A DNA stretch of 43,150 bases from an uncultured Bacteroidota bacterium (GTDB lineage Bacteria; Bacteroidota; Bacteroidia; Flavobacteriales_F; PHOS-HE28), in assembly GCA_902825795.1 (NCBI GenBank), contig CADECG010000011.1, positions 1 through 43,150 on the forward strand, in the 5' to 3' direction. The first letter of the stretch is position 1, and each line of letters opens with the position of its first letter. The notes under the pieces are model-generated. The model saw nothing but the letters and a program-made list of their open reading frames with translations, did not search any database and had not been told where the DNA came from. Made by a program: the position numbers and the translations under genes. Shown here one piece after another: positions 16,819-25,672 of the stretch.

Positions 16819-18381
16819 ATGGAACAGGTGGAACTGGCTGCATCCCCATCAGCCGAAGTCCGAATGAAAGGCCCAGGCGCGTCGCGTGGGCGCACCAGCG
16901 CGAAGGGCACCTGCGCGGTGATCGGATCGGGGATCGCCGGATTGGCGTCAGCGATACGCTTGGCGCATGCCGGGCACAGCGTAACGGTGTTCGAGGCTAA
17001 CGCCTATGCCGGTGGGAAGATCAGCGAGCTGCGCATGGGCGGCTATCGTTTCGACATGGGCCCCACGGTGCTCACCATGCCACGATACATCGATGAACTG
17101 TTCGCATTGTGCGGCGAAGACCCGCGTGCGCACATCAGCTATCAGCGCATCGACCCCGGCTTCCAGTACTTTTTCCAGGACGGCAGTGTGATCCGCACGT
17201 GGGCGGATGCCGACCGTTTTGCTGACGACGTTGCGGCCAATACCACGGCCACTCGCGAAAGCGTGCTCACTTTCCTGGACCGCTGCCGGGTGAAGCGGGA
17301 ACTCACGGAAGAAGTGTTCCTGGAGCGTTCGCTGCACCAGTTGAAGAACTACTTCAACAAAGCCACACTGCGCGGGCTGCTCAACTTCCACAAGGTGGGG
17401 GCCTTCACCACCATGGCGAAAGCGAACGCTGCGTTGTTCAAGGACGAAAAGGCGGCTGCGGTGCTGAACCAGTTCGCAGGCTACACGGGCAGCAATCCAT
17501 ATGCGGCGCCAGCCACGCTGAACCTCATCGCCTACTACGAACTGGCACTGGGCTCGTTTGCGGCGCATGGCGGCATGCACGCCATTACGCAAGCACTGGT
17601 GGAATTGGCAAAACGCCAAGGTGTGCGGTTCGAACTCAACGCACCGGTTGAACGCATCCATGTGGAAGGCAAGACCTGCAAGGGCATTTCGGTGAACGGG
17701 CGCGAGCTGCCGTTCGATCGCGTGGTGACCAACACAGATATCCAAGCCACGTATGATCGCCTATTACCGGACCAACGGAAGCCCGAGCGTGTGCTGCGTC
17801 AACCACGCAGCAGCAGTGTGATCCTGTTCCACTGGGGTGTGGACCGGACGTTCCCCGCACTGCATTTGCACAACATGTTCATGAGCAGCGATGGTCGGGC
17901 CGAGTACGATCACATCTTCAACAAAGGCACCTTGCACCCCGACCCGAGCGTTTACCTGCACATCAGCAGCAAGGTGAACGCTGCCGATGCACCGGCGGGC
18001 TGCGAGAACTGGTACGCCATGGTGAGCGTGCCGCACAACACCGGACAGGACTGGGACACGTTGGTGCGGCAGACCCGCGCTACGGTGATCGGGAAACTAT
18101 CGCGCATGTTGAAAGTGGACGTGGAAGCGCATATCGCATGCGAACACACCATCGACCCGCGCACATTGGAACAAATGACCTCCTGTGCGTTCGGTGCCAT
18201 CTTCGGTATGAGCAGCAACGGCATGTTCGCGAGCATGCTGCGGCATCCGAACTTCAGCAGGCGCATCAAGGACCTCTACTTCTGCGGTGGAAGCGTGCAC
18301 CCCGGCCCCGGCATTCCACTGTGCCTGCTCAGTGCAAAGATCACTGCCGGGCTGGTGGAAGAAGATGTCGTTAGACGTTGA
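16819..18381 (+). CDS. CrtI/CrtD-like carotenoid-type desaturase or oxidase
   Basis: A 520-residue FAD enzyme of the phytoene desaturase family. The N-terminal motif is CAVIGSGIAGLASAIRLAHA, then VFEANAYAGGKISEL and the family stretch FDMGPTVLTMPRYIDELF. The C-terminal FAD motif is LYFCGGSVHPGPGIPLCLLSAK, characteristic of CrtI/CrtN/CrtD proteins. Start 16819 was chosen relative to the promoter-like box; 16864 (MKGPGASRG) is an alternative. No phytoene synthase or cyclase lies nearby, so it either completes carotenoid synthesis encoded elsewhere or acts on another polyene or lipid. It is divergent from the carrier-protein cassette. Its 3' end overlaps the ychF 3' end by 11 bases. Confidence 0.85.
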   Translation: MEQVELAASPSAEVRMKGPGASRGRTSAKGTCAVIGSGIAGLASAIRLAHAGHSVTVFEANAYAGGKISELRMGGYRFDMGPTVLTMPRYIDELFALCGEDPRAHISYQRIDPGFQYFFQDGSVIRTWADADRFADDVAANTTATRESVLTFLDRCRVKRELTEEVFLERSLHQLKNYFNKATLRGLLNFHKVGAFTTMAKANAALFKDEKAAAVLNQFAGYTGSNPYAAPATLNLIAYYELALGSFAAHGGMHAITQALVELAKRQGVRFELNAPVERIHVEGKTCKGISVNGRELPFDRVVTNTDIQATYDRLLPDQRKPERVLRQPRSSSVILFHWGVDRTFPALHLHNMFMSSDGRAEYDHIFNKGTLHPDPSVYLHISSKVNAADAPAGCENWYAMVSVPHNTGQDWDTLVRQTRATVIGKLSRMLKVDVEAHIACEHTIDPRTLEQMTSCAFGAIFGMSSNGMFASMLRHPNFSRRIKDLYFCGGSVHPGPGIPLCLLSAKITAGLVEEDVVRR

Positions 18382-19468
18382 AGAGGAAGTGCATCACGTC
18401 GCCGTCCCTCACCAAGTACTCCTTCCCTTCAACGCGTAGTTTGCCCGCAGCGCGGCACGCGGCTTCGCTGCCAAGCGTTGTGAAGTCATCGTAGCCCATT
18501 ACCTCGGCGCGGATGTAGCCCTTCTCGAAGTCGGTGTGGATGACACCCGCGGCTTTGGGGCCGGTGTCGCCTTGATGGATCGTCCAAGCGCGCACCTCCT
18601 GCACACCCGCGGTGAAGTACGTCTGCAATGCGAGCAAGCGATAGGCCGCGCGTATCAATGCGTTCACGCCGGGTTCGCTTAGGCCCATGTCCTGTAGGAA
18701 CATGCTGCGTTCCTCGGCGCTTTCGAGCAGCGCGATCTCGGCTTCAATGGCGGCGGCGATCACGATCACCTCGGCTTTCTCAGCCGCCACGGCCTTCTTC
18801 ACGGCTTCAACGTGGGCGTTGCCGGAAAGCACGCTTTTCTCATCCACATTACACACGTACATGATGGGCTTGGTGGTGAGCAGTTGCAATTCCTTCACCA
18901 TCTCCGGATCGTCGTTGGCCTCAACTGCTGCGCGTGCGCTTTGGCCCTTGAGCAGTGTGGCCTTGATGCGTTCCAATAAGTCCATCCGCTTGCGCGCGTC
19001 TTTGTCGCCCGTGCTGGCCTGCTTGGCGATCTTGCTGATGCGCGCCTCCACGGTTTCGAGGTCCTTTAGTTGAAGCTCCGTGTCGATCACTTCCTTGTCT
19101 CGCACCGGGTTCACATTGCCATCGACATGGATCACGTTCGGGTCGTCGAAGCAGCGGAGCACATGCAGGATGGCATCGCATGCTCGGATGTTGCCGAGGA
19201 ACTGGTTGCCCAAGCCTTCGCCCTTACTGGCGCCCTTCACAAGGCCAGCGATATCGACGATCTCGACCGTGGTCGGGACGATGCGTTGCGGCTTGACGAG
19301 TTCGGCCAGTTTGTTCAGTCGGGCATCGGGCACGGTGATCACCCCCACGTTCGGCTCGATGGTGCAGAACGGGAAATTGGCCGCTTGGGCCTTCGCGTTG
19401 CTCAAGCAGTTGAAGAGGGTGCTCTTGCCCACATTGGGCAGGCCGACGATACCGCACTGAAGTGCCAT
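18371..19468 (-). CDS. ychF: Redox-regulated GTPase/ATPase YchF
   Basis: A 365-residue Obg-family P-loop protein that binds ribosomes and hydrolyses ATP as well as GTP in characterised members. G1 is GLPNVGKS (9-16). The switch stretch NFPFCTIEPN occupies 31-40 and DIAGLVKGASKGEGLGNQFL follows. NVDE near residue 207 stands where canonical GTPases have NKxD, the YchF hallmark. The C-terminal TGS-like domain contains LLALQTYFTAGVQEVRAWT. The length equals that of E. coli YchF. It is convergent with the CrtI-like gene, sharing 11 bases. A TACATTCG box lies 19 bases upstream of the ATG. Confidence 0.96.
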   Translation of the reverse strand: MALQCGIVGLPNVGKSTLFNCLSNAKAQAANFPFCTIEPNVGVITVPDARLNKLAELVKPQRIVPTTVEIVDIAGLVKGASKGEGLGNQFLGNIRACDAILHVLRCFDDPNVIHVDGNVNPVRDKEVIDTELQLKDLETVEARISKIAKQASTGDKDARKRMDLLERIKATLLKGQSARAAVEANDDPEMVKELQLLTTKPIMYVCNVDEKSVLSGNAHVEAVKKAVAAEKAEVIVIAAAIEAEIALLESAEERSMFLQDMGLSEPGVNALIRAAYRLLALQTYFTAGVQEVRAWTIHQGDTGPKAAGVIHTDFEKGYIRAEVMGYDDFTTLGSEAACRAAGKLRVEGKEYLVRDGDVMHFLFNV

Positions 19469-19487
19469 GGTTCCAGGAATTGGGGCG

Positions 19488-19495
19488 CGAATGTA
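19488..19495 (-). promoter_or_regulatory. Possible -7 element of ychF
   Basis: The minus strand reads TACATTCG, one base from TAnnTTTG, ending 19 bases before the ychF ATG. The divergent region to the next gene is only 52 bases. Confidence 0.42.
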
Positions 19496-19520
19496 GAAGG
19501 CCCGGATACCTTGGCCGCCG

Positions 19521-19757
19521 ATGGATCAACTACCACAACTGATCGGTGCCGGTTTGCTGCTTCTCGGCTACGGTCTTTCGCAGACGGGCCGCATCAAAGC
19601 GACGAGCTTGGGCTACAACCTGTTCAACCTTTTGGGCGCGCTGCTGCTGCTGATAGATGCCATTCGCGCCATGCAATGGGGCTTCATCATCCTGGAAGGA
19701 GCATGGGTCATCCTCACGGTGCCTGCGCTGTACCGCGCTTTGACCAAAAAGAACTGA
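19521..19757 (+). CDS. Small membrane protein, CBU_0592-like
   Basis: A 78-residue protein with three hydrophobic segments (about 6-20, 31-47 and 52-68) and the phrases LGYNLFNLLGALLLL and GFIILEGAWVIL. This matches the CBU_0592 family of small integral membrane proteins, of unknown function. It begins 52 bases from the divergent ychF start and ends 6 bases from the convergent flavoprotein. A TACCTTGG box lies 6 bases before the ATG (19507-19514), so the message could be leaderless, but that match is weak. Confidence 0.82.
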   Translation: MDQLPQLIGAGLLLLGYGLSQTGRIKATSLGYNLFNLLGALLLLIDAIRAMQWGFIILEGAWVILTVPALYRALTKKN

Positions 19758-19763
19758 ACCGGC

Positions 19764-20981
19764 TCACTTCGCTCCAGCGGCGTTCTTACCCGCGATCCAG
19801 CCTGTTGTCCATGCGGCTTGGAAGTTGAAGCCACCCGTAACGCCGTCGATATCGAGCACCTCGCCAGCGAAGAACAGGCCGGGCAACGCCTTGCATTGCA
19901 AGGTGGTCGGGTCAATGGCTTCCAACGCCACGCCACCGGCGGTAACGAACTCCTCCTTGAAGGTGGTTTTGCCCTGCACGGGATGTTGATCGTTCACCAA
20001 CAGGTCCAGCAGGCGGTTGCGGTCGTGCTTGCCGATATCGCCGCAAGGCTTCACCTGCGGAATGCCTGACTTGTCGAGCAGCCAAGCCCATAGGCGCTCG
20101 GGCAAATCGAACGGCGAGCCGTTGATGGCTTGCTTCTTCGGGTGGTTGTTCCAAGCCTCGTTCATTACGGCACGTGCCTCGTCCTCCTTCAAACCGATCC
20201 AGTTCACCTGTGCCGTGTAGCGGTACTGCACGGCCAGAAGATCGCGGGCGCCCCACGCGCTCAAGCGCAGCACCGGTGGACCGCTCAGGCCCCAATGCGT
20301 GATGAGAACAGGGCCCTGCGCATCGAGCTTCAGCGCCGCGATACGTACGATCGCATTCGGCGCCACGACACCCATGAGGCTCGACATGCGCTTGTCGATG
20401 AGATTGAAGGTGAAGAGCGAGGGTACGGGCGGTACGATAGGCACGCCCAGTGCAGCCAGCCAAGCATAGCCATCGAGCCGAGGGTGACCACCGGTTGTAA
20501 CGATAACACGGTCGGCGTTGATGGATGTGTTGTTCTCCAATTGCAGCGTGTAGCCCGCATCAGTGCGCTCGAACGCCCTCACACCGCAGTTCAACTTCAT
20601 TTCGACACCGGACCGCAGCGCCTCCTTTACCAAGGCATCAATAACCGTCTGCGAAGAATCGGTGATAGGGAACATGCGGCCATCGTCCTCGGTCTTCAGT
20701 TGCACACCGTGTGCTTCGAACCATGCGATGGTGTCCTTGACGCTCCATTGCTCGAAAGCCTTCTTGAGGAACTTGCCACCACGCGGGTAATGCTGGGCGA
20801 GCTTGCGGGGCTCCAACTGGTGGTGCGTTACGTTGCACCGCCCACCACCGCTCACGCGCACCTTCGCCAAGAGCTTGTTGCTCTTTTCCAGCAGCAGCAC
20901 TCGGGCACCCGGGCAATGGGCCTTAGCGCTCAACGCCGCGAAGAAGCCCGCCGCTCCGCCTCCAACAACCACAATGTCCAT
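19764..20981 (-). CDS. HI0933/YhiN-family FAD-dependent oxidoreductase
   Basis: A 405-residue flavoprotein. The N-terminal dinucleotide motif is VVVGGGAAGFFAALSA, followed by the family-specific LLLEKSNKLLAKVRVSGGGRCNVTHH. Near the C-terminus LPGLFFAGEVLDIDGVTGGFNFQAAWTTGW is another signature of the HI0933-like proteins, annotated as aminoacetone oxidase-type flavoproteins though their biological substrate is unclear. The length is normal. The start ATG is followed directly by the Rossmann strand. It is divergent from a T9SS cargo gene, with 85 bases between. Confidence 0.93.
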   Translation of the reverse strand: MDIVVVGGGAAGFFAALSAKAHCPGARVLLLEKSNKLLAKVRVSGGGRCNVTHHQLEPRKLAQHYPRGGKFLKKAFEQWSVKDTIAWFEAHGVQLKTEDDGRMFPITDSSQTVIDALVKEALRSGVEMKLNCGVRAFERTDAGYTLQLENNTSINADRVIVTTGGHPRLDGYAWLAALGVPIVPPVPSLFTFNLIDKRMSSLMGVVAPNAIVRIAALKLDAQGPVLITHWGLSGPPVLRLSAWGARDLLAVQYRYTAQVNWIGLKEDEARAVMNEAWNNHPKKQAINGSPFDLPERLWAWLLDKSGIPQVKPCGDIGKHDRNRLLDLLVNDQHPVQGKTTFKEEFVTAGGVALEAIDPTTLQCKALPGLFFAGEVLDIDGVTGGFNFQAAWTTGWIAGKNAAGAK

Positions 20982-21032
20982 AGGTTGCCAAAGATGGCAG
21001 GCTCAATGGCCCGTGCCGATCGGCAAGTCCAC

Positions 21033-21040
21033 TACTTTCA
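21033..21040 (+). promoter_or_regulatory. Possible -7 element of the propeller-protein gene
   Basis: TACTTTCA, a variant of TAnnTTTG, lies 26 bases before the ATG at 21067. The same octamer precedes the next gene at 22626, 26 bases before its ATG. Confidence 0.35.
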
Positions 21041-21066
21041 TCGGCCGAACGCCTTACCCACCCCGC

Positions 21067-22596
21067 ATGGCACGCAGCACCGCCCTTATTGCTTCTTCCC
21101 TGCTCTGCATTTCGTTGATGGCGCAATCGTTCGATCGGGTGGTGGAACCGGCGGGCAGCGGCCTCAACCATATGCTCGCTTGCCACTTGATCGACGGTGG
21201 TTACCTGATGTGCGGCACCGACCTCAACAACGGCAACTTCAAGCTGGTGCGTTTGACCGCCGACGGTACACCGCTCTGGGGGAAACAAATGCCCACATCA
21301 GTGCCCGGTCAGGGCATCTACAGCATCAGCACCATGGGCCAGTTCGCGAATGGCGATCTGTACTTCATGGCCAACGTGTACGATATGGGCGTGTGGGCCG
21401 ACCGCGTGCTGGCGCGGTTGGATGCCGACGGAAACATCCTTTGGTTGCGCAAACTCACTTTCGGCATTGCCGTGGGCGACGACTACTGGTTGCGCTCGGC
21501 GCGGGTGGTTGAAATGGCCACGGGTGAACTGATCGTGAATATGCCCGCCACGGGTAGCCCAGTGATCGCCAAGTTAACCGCCGCAGGCGATGCCATCTGG
21601 TCGAAGAGCCTCACCAGCACCGAGGATACGGCCTACAACAAGCACCCCACTTTCGATATGGTGCCCACTGATGATGGTGGCGTGATCGTGTGCGGCAAGG
21701 ACCGCGATTGGCCCTATGTGATGCGCTTGGATGGCAACGGCAACGTTGTATCTAGCCGTACCTATTATGCCGTAACCGACTACACCCACCTGCGCGCCAT
21801 GGACTTATTGTCCAACGGAGACATGCTGTTGGCGGGCATGAACGATGGCGCGGGGATGATGATGCGCCTTGCGAGCGATGGTAGCATACAGTGGCAGAAA
21901 CAATTCAACACGACAGGATTCACCGAGATGGAGGCGCTGGGGAACGACAGCTTCATGCTCAGCACCGAGTATGGCGACATCGTGCGCGTGGATGCTGACG
22001 GCAACGTAGCCAACGCCTTCAACGGCTACACGGACAACACTCAAGCGTGGCTCTATTGCTTCAGCGGTGCCGGTGGCTACGTACACATGGCAGGTAGTGT
22101 GTACGACAACATCACTTGGGACCAGAAAAATTACATCACGCGCTTTTTGCCCGACGCACCGCCCGAGTGCGTTTTCGTGGCCTTAGTGGTCACTACCACC
22201 GATGAACCAGCGGTTGTCGGAAATACCGGAGTGACCACCATGGTCGCCGCCGACGAACCGATGACCATTGCTCCGCTGAACTGGCAGTTCGACCCCACGT
22301 TCTGGAACAGTGAAGTGCTCTGCGGTTTCCCGGAATCGGTGGAGGCCATTGATGGGAACGTGATCGTGGTTTCCCCAACGCTCCTATTGTCGGGCGAACC
22401 GTTGCAGGTGCAGTGCAATGAACCCGCTGTGCTGATGGCCGACTGGTATGCCGCCAACGGTGCTTGGGTGCGTGGCATCAACATCGGCGGCCCCAGCGCG
22501 ACACTCTCCACGGCAGGCTTCGCCCCGGGTCTCTACACGCTGCGACTTTCCGAAGGCGGCACTGTGTTGCATTCGTCTCGGGTAGCTGTGCAGTAA
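21067..22596 (+). CDS. T9SS-exported repeat protein, propeller-like
   Basis: A 509-residue secreted protein. The signal peptide MARSTALIASSLLCISLMAQ is followed by repeated units of the type RLTADGTPLWGKQ, RLDADGNILWLRK, KLTAAGDAIWSKS, RLDGNGNVVSSRT, RLASDGSIQWQKQ and RVDADGNV, i.e. at least six blades of about 45-60 residues, as in PQQ- or delta-60-like propellers. The last about 70 residues (LSGEPLQVQC to LRLSEGGTVLHSSRVAVQ) fit a T9SS type A sorting domain. The start is fixed by the signal peptide; an upstream extension overlaps the divergent flavoprotein gene. Probable location: cell surface or medium. Ligand unknown. Confidence 0.85.
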   Translation: MARSTALIASSLLCISLMAQSFDRVVEPAGSGLNHMLACHLIDGGYLMCGTDLNNGNFKLVRLTADGTPLWGKQMPTSVPGQGIYSISTMGQFANGDLYFMANVYDMGVWADRVLARLDADGNILWLRKLTFGIAVGDDYWLRSARVVEMATGELIVNMPATGSPVIAKLTAAGDAIWSKSLTSTEDTAYNKHPTFDMVPTDDGGVIVCGKDRDWPYVMRLDGNGNVVSSRTYYAVTDYTHLRAMDLLSNGDMLLAGMNDGAGMMMRLASDGSIQWQKQFNTTGFTEMEALGNDSFMLSTEYGDIVRVDADGNVANAFNGYTDNTQAWLYCFSGAGGYVHMAGSVYDNITWDQKNYITRFLPDAPPECVFVALVVTTTDEPAVVGNTGVTTMVAADEPMTIAPLNWQFDPTFWNSEVLCGFPESVEAIDGNVIVVSPTLLLSGEPLQVQCNEPAVLMADWYAANGAWVRGINIGGPSATLSTAGFAPGLYTLRLSEGGTVLHSSRVAVQ

Positions 22597-22625
22597 CCCG
22601 GACAGGAGCACCTCACCCACGCCAC

Positions 22626-22633
22626 TACTTTCA
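22626..22633 (+). promoter_or_regulatory. Possible -7 element of the endonuclease gene
   Basis: TACTTTCA lies 26 bases before the ATG at 22660, the same octamer and spacing as upstream of the preceding gene. Confidence 0.35.
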
Positions 22634-22659
22634 CCGCCCCGTAACCCGGGCCGTTCCAC

Positions 22660-23682
22660 ATGCGCATCGCCACCTTGTTCTGCTTGCTGCCGCTGGTCAG
22701 CATTGCCCAGCCGCCGCCCGGTTACTACGACACCGCTGGTGGATTGAGCGGTGAGCCCTTGCGCGAGGCGCTGCGTGACATCATAGACAACCACAGTGTG
22801 CAGACCTATAACTCGCTATGGACCCACATGCAAACCACCGACGACCGGGCTGATGGAAAGGTGTGGGACATCTATAGCGATGTGCCGGGGCCTAACGAGC
22901 CCTACCTGTACACCTTCGGTACGGACCAGTGCGGCACATACACCGGCGAGGGCGATTGCTACAACCGCGAGCACAGCTTCCCATTGAGCTGGTTCAACGA
23001 TGCACCGCCGATGAACAGCGACCTCTTCCACATTTACCCGACCGACGGCTGGGTGAACCAGAAACGGGGCAGCTTCGTGTACGGCGAGGTGGACAACCCC
23101 ACCTGGACCAGCCAGAACGGAGGTAAGGTGGGCCCCTGCGCCACACTGAGCTGCGGTGGTGTTGACGCCTTCGAGCCGATCGACCTGTACAAAGGCGACC
23201 TGGCCCGTTCGTATTTCTATACGCTCACACGCTATATGAACCAAACGGGTGGTTGGCCCTGCCCGATGCTCAGCGGCGGGGAGTTCAGTCCGTGGGTGGA
23301 AACCCTGCTACTGAACTGGCACGCGCAGGACCCTGTGGACACCAAAGAGATCGAACGGAACAACGCCATCTTCGGCATACAGGACAACCGCAATCCATAT
23401 ATCGACAACCCACAATGGGTATATGCCATCTGGGGTCCAGCGGCGGGTGTCAGCGATCTGGGCGCCAACGCTTTGCAGGTGCGTGTTTCAGAAGGTCAGC
23501 TCATACTCTCCGGACAGTTGGACGGCTCGGCGGCGTGTACGTTCTATGATGCGCTGGGGCGGGCAGAAGTGAGCATGCCTATAAGCAACGGTGCAACCCG
23601 GTTGCCCACCTTATCTGCGGGCCTGCACTTGGCTGTCGTGAGCAGCAAGCGAGGTACAGTGGCTGTGCGGTTCACTGTCTGA
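22660..23682 (+). CDS. Secreted endonuclease I with T9SS tail
   Basis: A 340-residue extracellular nuclease of the EndA/Vvn type (endonuclease I family), which degrades DNA non-specifically. A signal peptide (residues 1-16, ending SIAQ) precedes the catalytic domain. NREHSFPLSW (102-111) carries the Glu104-His105 pair and DLFHIYPTDGWVNQKRG (121-137) carries Asn133, which correspond by position to Vvn-type active-site residues. Several cysteines (91, 100, 157, 163 region) are disulfide candidates. The last about 70 residues (GANALQVRVSEGQL to GTVAVRFTV) look like a T9SS sorting domain. Adjacent T9SS cargo suggests surface export. The role may be nutrient acquisition from DNA. Confidence 0.9.
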   Translation: MRIATLFCLLPLVSIAQPPPGYYDTAGGLSGEPLREALRDIIDNHSVQTYNSLWTHMQTTDDRADGKVWDIYSDVPGPNEPYLYTFGTDQCGTYTGEGDCYNREHSFPLSWFNDAPPMNSDLFHIYPTDGWVNQKRGSFVYGEVDNPTWTSQNGGKVGPCATLSCGGVDAFEPIDLYKGDLARSYFYTLTRYMNQTGGWPCPMLSGGEFSPWVETLLLNWHAQDPVDTKEIERNNAIFGIQDNRNPYIDNPQWVYAIWGPAAGVSDLGANALQVRVSEGQLILSGQLDGSAACTFYDALGRAEVSMPISNGATRLPTLSAGLHLAVVSSKRGTVAVRFTV

Positions 23683-23683
23683 G

Positions 23684-23700
23684 GCCGCGTTTTGCGGCTT
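23684..23700 (+). terminator. Weak intrinsic terminator after endonuclease I
   Basis: GCCGC and GCGGC form a 5-bp stem around a GTTTT loop, starting just after the stop codon and followed by a short T run. The stem is short, so the efficiency is doubtful. Confidence 0.45.
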
Positions 23701-23903
23701 TCCGTATTGTTTGCCCCGCGACTCAGCGCTTCCGCGGGAGATCGGACGGCACCCCGGGCTGCGTGCAAGGCTTCCCGTTTTTCAAGCAGCTTGGCCCGGA
23801 ACACGGCTCATTTAGCCCTCATATCTCGATTTTTCCACGTTCGCCCCTTGCGGATATGCCTCCCACTGCGCAGTTTCACGGCCGTAACTAATCAAGCTGG
23901 CCC

Positions 23904-25661
23904 ATGTCCATTACCGACGCGAAGATCTCCGCTGCCCATAAAGAGTTGAAATCAGCACACGGTGGCGCACCCCACGACTACTTCGGGATGCTCTATTTGG
24001 AAGAGATCATGGGCGTGCCGCGCGAGGATGCGGTGCAGCAGGTGGCCTTCGGTGGCAGCCGGACGGGCATCGATGGGTTCCATGTGGATGTGAAGAAGAA
24101 AACCCTTCACCTGTTCATCTTCCGCAACACCAAGAACGCCGACACGTTCCGCACCGGTTTCGAAATGCTCTTGGGCGGGGGCTTGGAGCACATCTTCGGA
24201 ACCACTTCCGCCGATGATGCCTTGACCAAGCGCTTGCGCCGTTGCCTGAAGGATGACCGTGACAACATTGAGCGCGTGCAATTCCAGTTCGTGTTCTTGG
24301 GCGATCCGGCCGAAGCCGAGCGCGGGATAGTGCTGGACAAACTGCGCGAGGATCTGGAGAACAAGCAATTCGTCATCAACGACTTCTTCAAAGGCAAGCG
24401 TGTGACCATGGTTGTGGTGTTCAAGAGCGTTACGGGCAAAGCCGGCACGAGCAAGGAACACCGCACACACCGGTTCGAACTGGAACTGGGCAATGTGCTC
24501 GACGCGGAAGGACCCGATGGTGAAGCGATGCACGTGGGCTTCATGCGCCTGTGGGACCTTCACCAGATGCACAAGCAGATGGGCGATCGTTTCTTCGAGC
24601 GGAACATCCGCTACGGCATGCCCGATACCAGTCCGGCCAACCGGGCCATGGAAAAGGCCTTCAAGGACATGCTCATCGACGGCAGCCAGGACGAGAGCCG
24701 CTTCCTCTTCGACCACAACGGGGTAACGTTCAGTTGCGAGCGCTTCACCCACAACAGCGGCACCATGAGCGAGATCCTGGAGCCACGCTTGCTCAACGGC
24801 GCGCAGACGGTTACCACCATCGGCCGCTTCCTGGAAAAGCACGAGGATCACAAAGACATCCAACGCATCAAGAACCGCCTGAAGCACATCCATGTGATGG
24901 CCAAGGTGGTGAGCGAAGCGCCCGATGAATTCGTGGTGAGCGTTACGATCAACAACAACCGCCAAACTCCGATCCAGCCCTGGAACCTGCGCGCCAACGA
25001 CATGATCCAGTTGCAATTGCAGGACGCCTTCCGCAAGCTGGGCATCTACTACGAGCGGCAGGAACGCAGTTTCGAAGGGCACACGGCCGAGGAACTGGAG
25101 GAACTGGGCATCGTGGAAAGTCGCGCCATCGGCCTGTTGAAGTTGGCGCAGACCTTCCTGGCCAGTGAAGGGGAGATCGACAAGATGCGCAGCATGCGCA
25201 CCGCCTTCGAAGACGACAAGATCTACGAGATGATGTTCGCCGCCGGGCGCCTCAATGCCGATGTCCGGAAGATCGTCCTGTGCTACAAGATCCAAGAGCG
25301 CTTGGGCCGTATCACCAAAGAGATCCTCGATAAGGGAAGCATCAAATATGCCTTCTTGCCCAAAGCCCGCCTGCTCCTGAATGCGCTGATGTGCCAGGCC
25401 GTGCTGAACGACTCCAGCTGCGAGAAGTGGGCCGAGGAGCACGGCACCGATATGGTGGTGAGCGTGGACTACGTGAAGCTGCTTTACAATCTGGCGAGCA
25501 CCAAGTGCCGCCCCATCCTGAGCGAACTGATCGGCCTGCCGCAATACGCCGACAAGGTGGCCGAGGAGCGCTATGACTTCCTGCGCACGCACGCTGCCTT
25601 CAAGCACGCTATGCGGATCGCGGAAGAGCGCCACGGCTGGAAAGTGCAGAGGCTGCGCTGA
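23904..25661 (+). CDS. AIPR-family protein (abortive-infection phage-resistance family)
   Basis: A 585-residue soluble protein. The N-terminal region contains DYFGMLYLEEIMGV and GIDGFHVD (55-62), then LHLFIFRN, which resemble the restriction-endonuclease-like N-domain of AIPR proteins. The usual Q-S-K position after LHLF appears to be I-F-R-N here, so the nuclease site may be altered. The central AIPR core shows LFDHNGVTFSCERF and ILEPRLLNGAQTVTTIGRF (about 290-315), the NG-QT signature of the family. The C-terminal half is helical and charged. It stands alone, with a 221-base upstream gap and a perfect hairpin downstream. A phage-defence role is inferred from the family; a repair role is possible. 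Confidence 0.78.
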   Translation: MSITDAKISAAHKELKSAHGGAPHDYFGMLYLEEIMGVPREDAVQQVAFGGSRTGIDGFHVDVKKKTLHLFIFRNTKNADTFRTGFEMLLGGGLEHIFGTTSADDALTKRLRRCLKDDRDNIERVQFQFVFLGDPAEAERGIVLDKLREDLENKQFVINDFFKGKRVTMVVVFKSVTGKAGTSKEHRTHRFELELGNVLDAEGPDGEAMHVGFMRLWDLHQMHKQMGDRFFERNIRYGMPDTSPANRAMEKAFKDMLIDGSQDESRFLFDHNGVTFSCERFTHNSGTMSEILEPRLLNGAQTVTTIGRFLEKHEDHKDIQRIKNRLKHIHVMAKVVSEAPDEFVVSVTINNNRQTPIQPWNLRANDMIQLQLQDAFRKLGIYYERQERSFEGHTAEELEELGIVESRAIGLLKLAQTFLASEGEIDKMRSMRTAFEDDKIYEMMFAAGRLNADVRKIVLCYKIQERLGRITKEILDKGSIKYAFLPKARLLLNALMCQAVLNDSSCEKWAEEHGTDMVVSVDYVKLLYNLASTKCRPILSELIGLPQYADKVAEERYDFLRTHAAFKHAMRIAEERHGWKVQRLR

Positions 25662-25672
25662 ACATACCGATC

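Noticed and set aside
23952-25634. 560-codon open frame antisense to the AIPR gene
   Set aside because: It covers the AIPR gene almost exactly and is His/Ala/Leu-rich as expected for a mirror frame.
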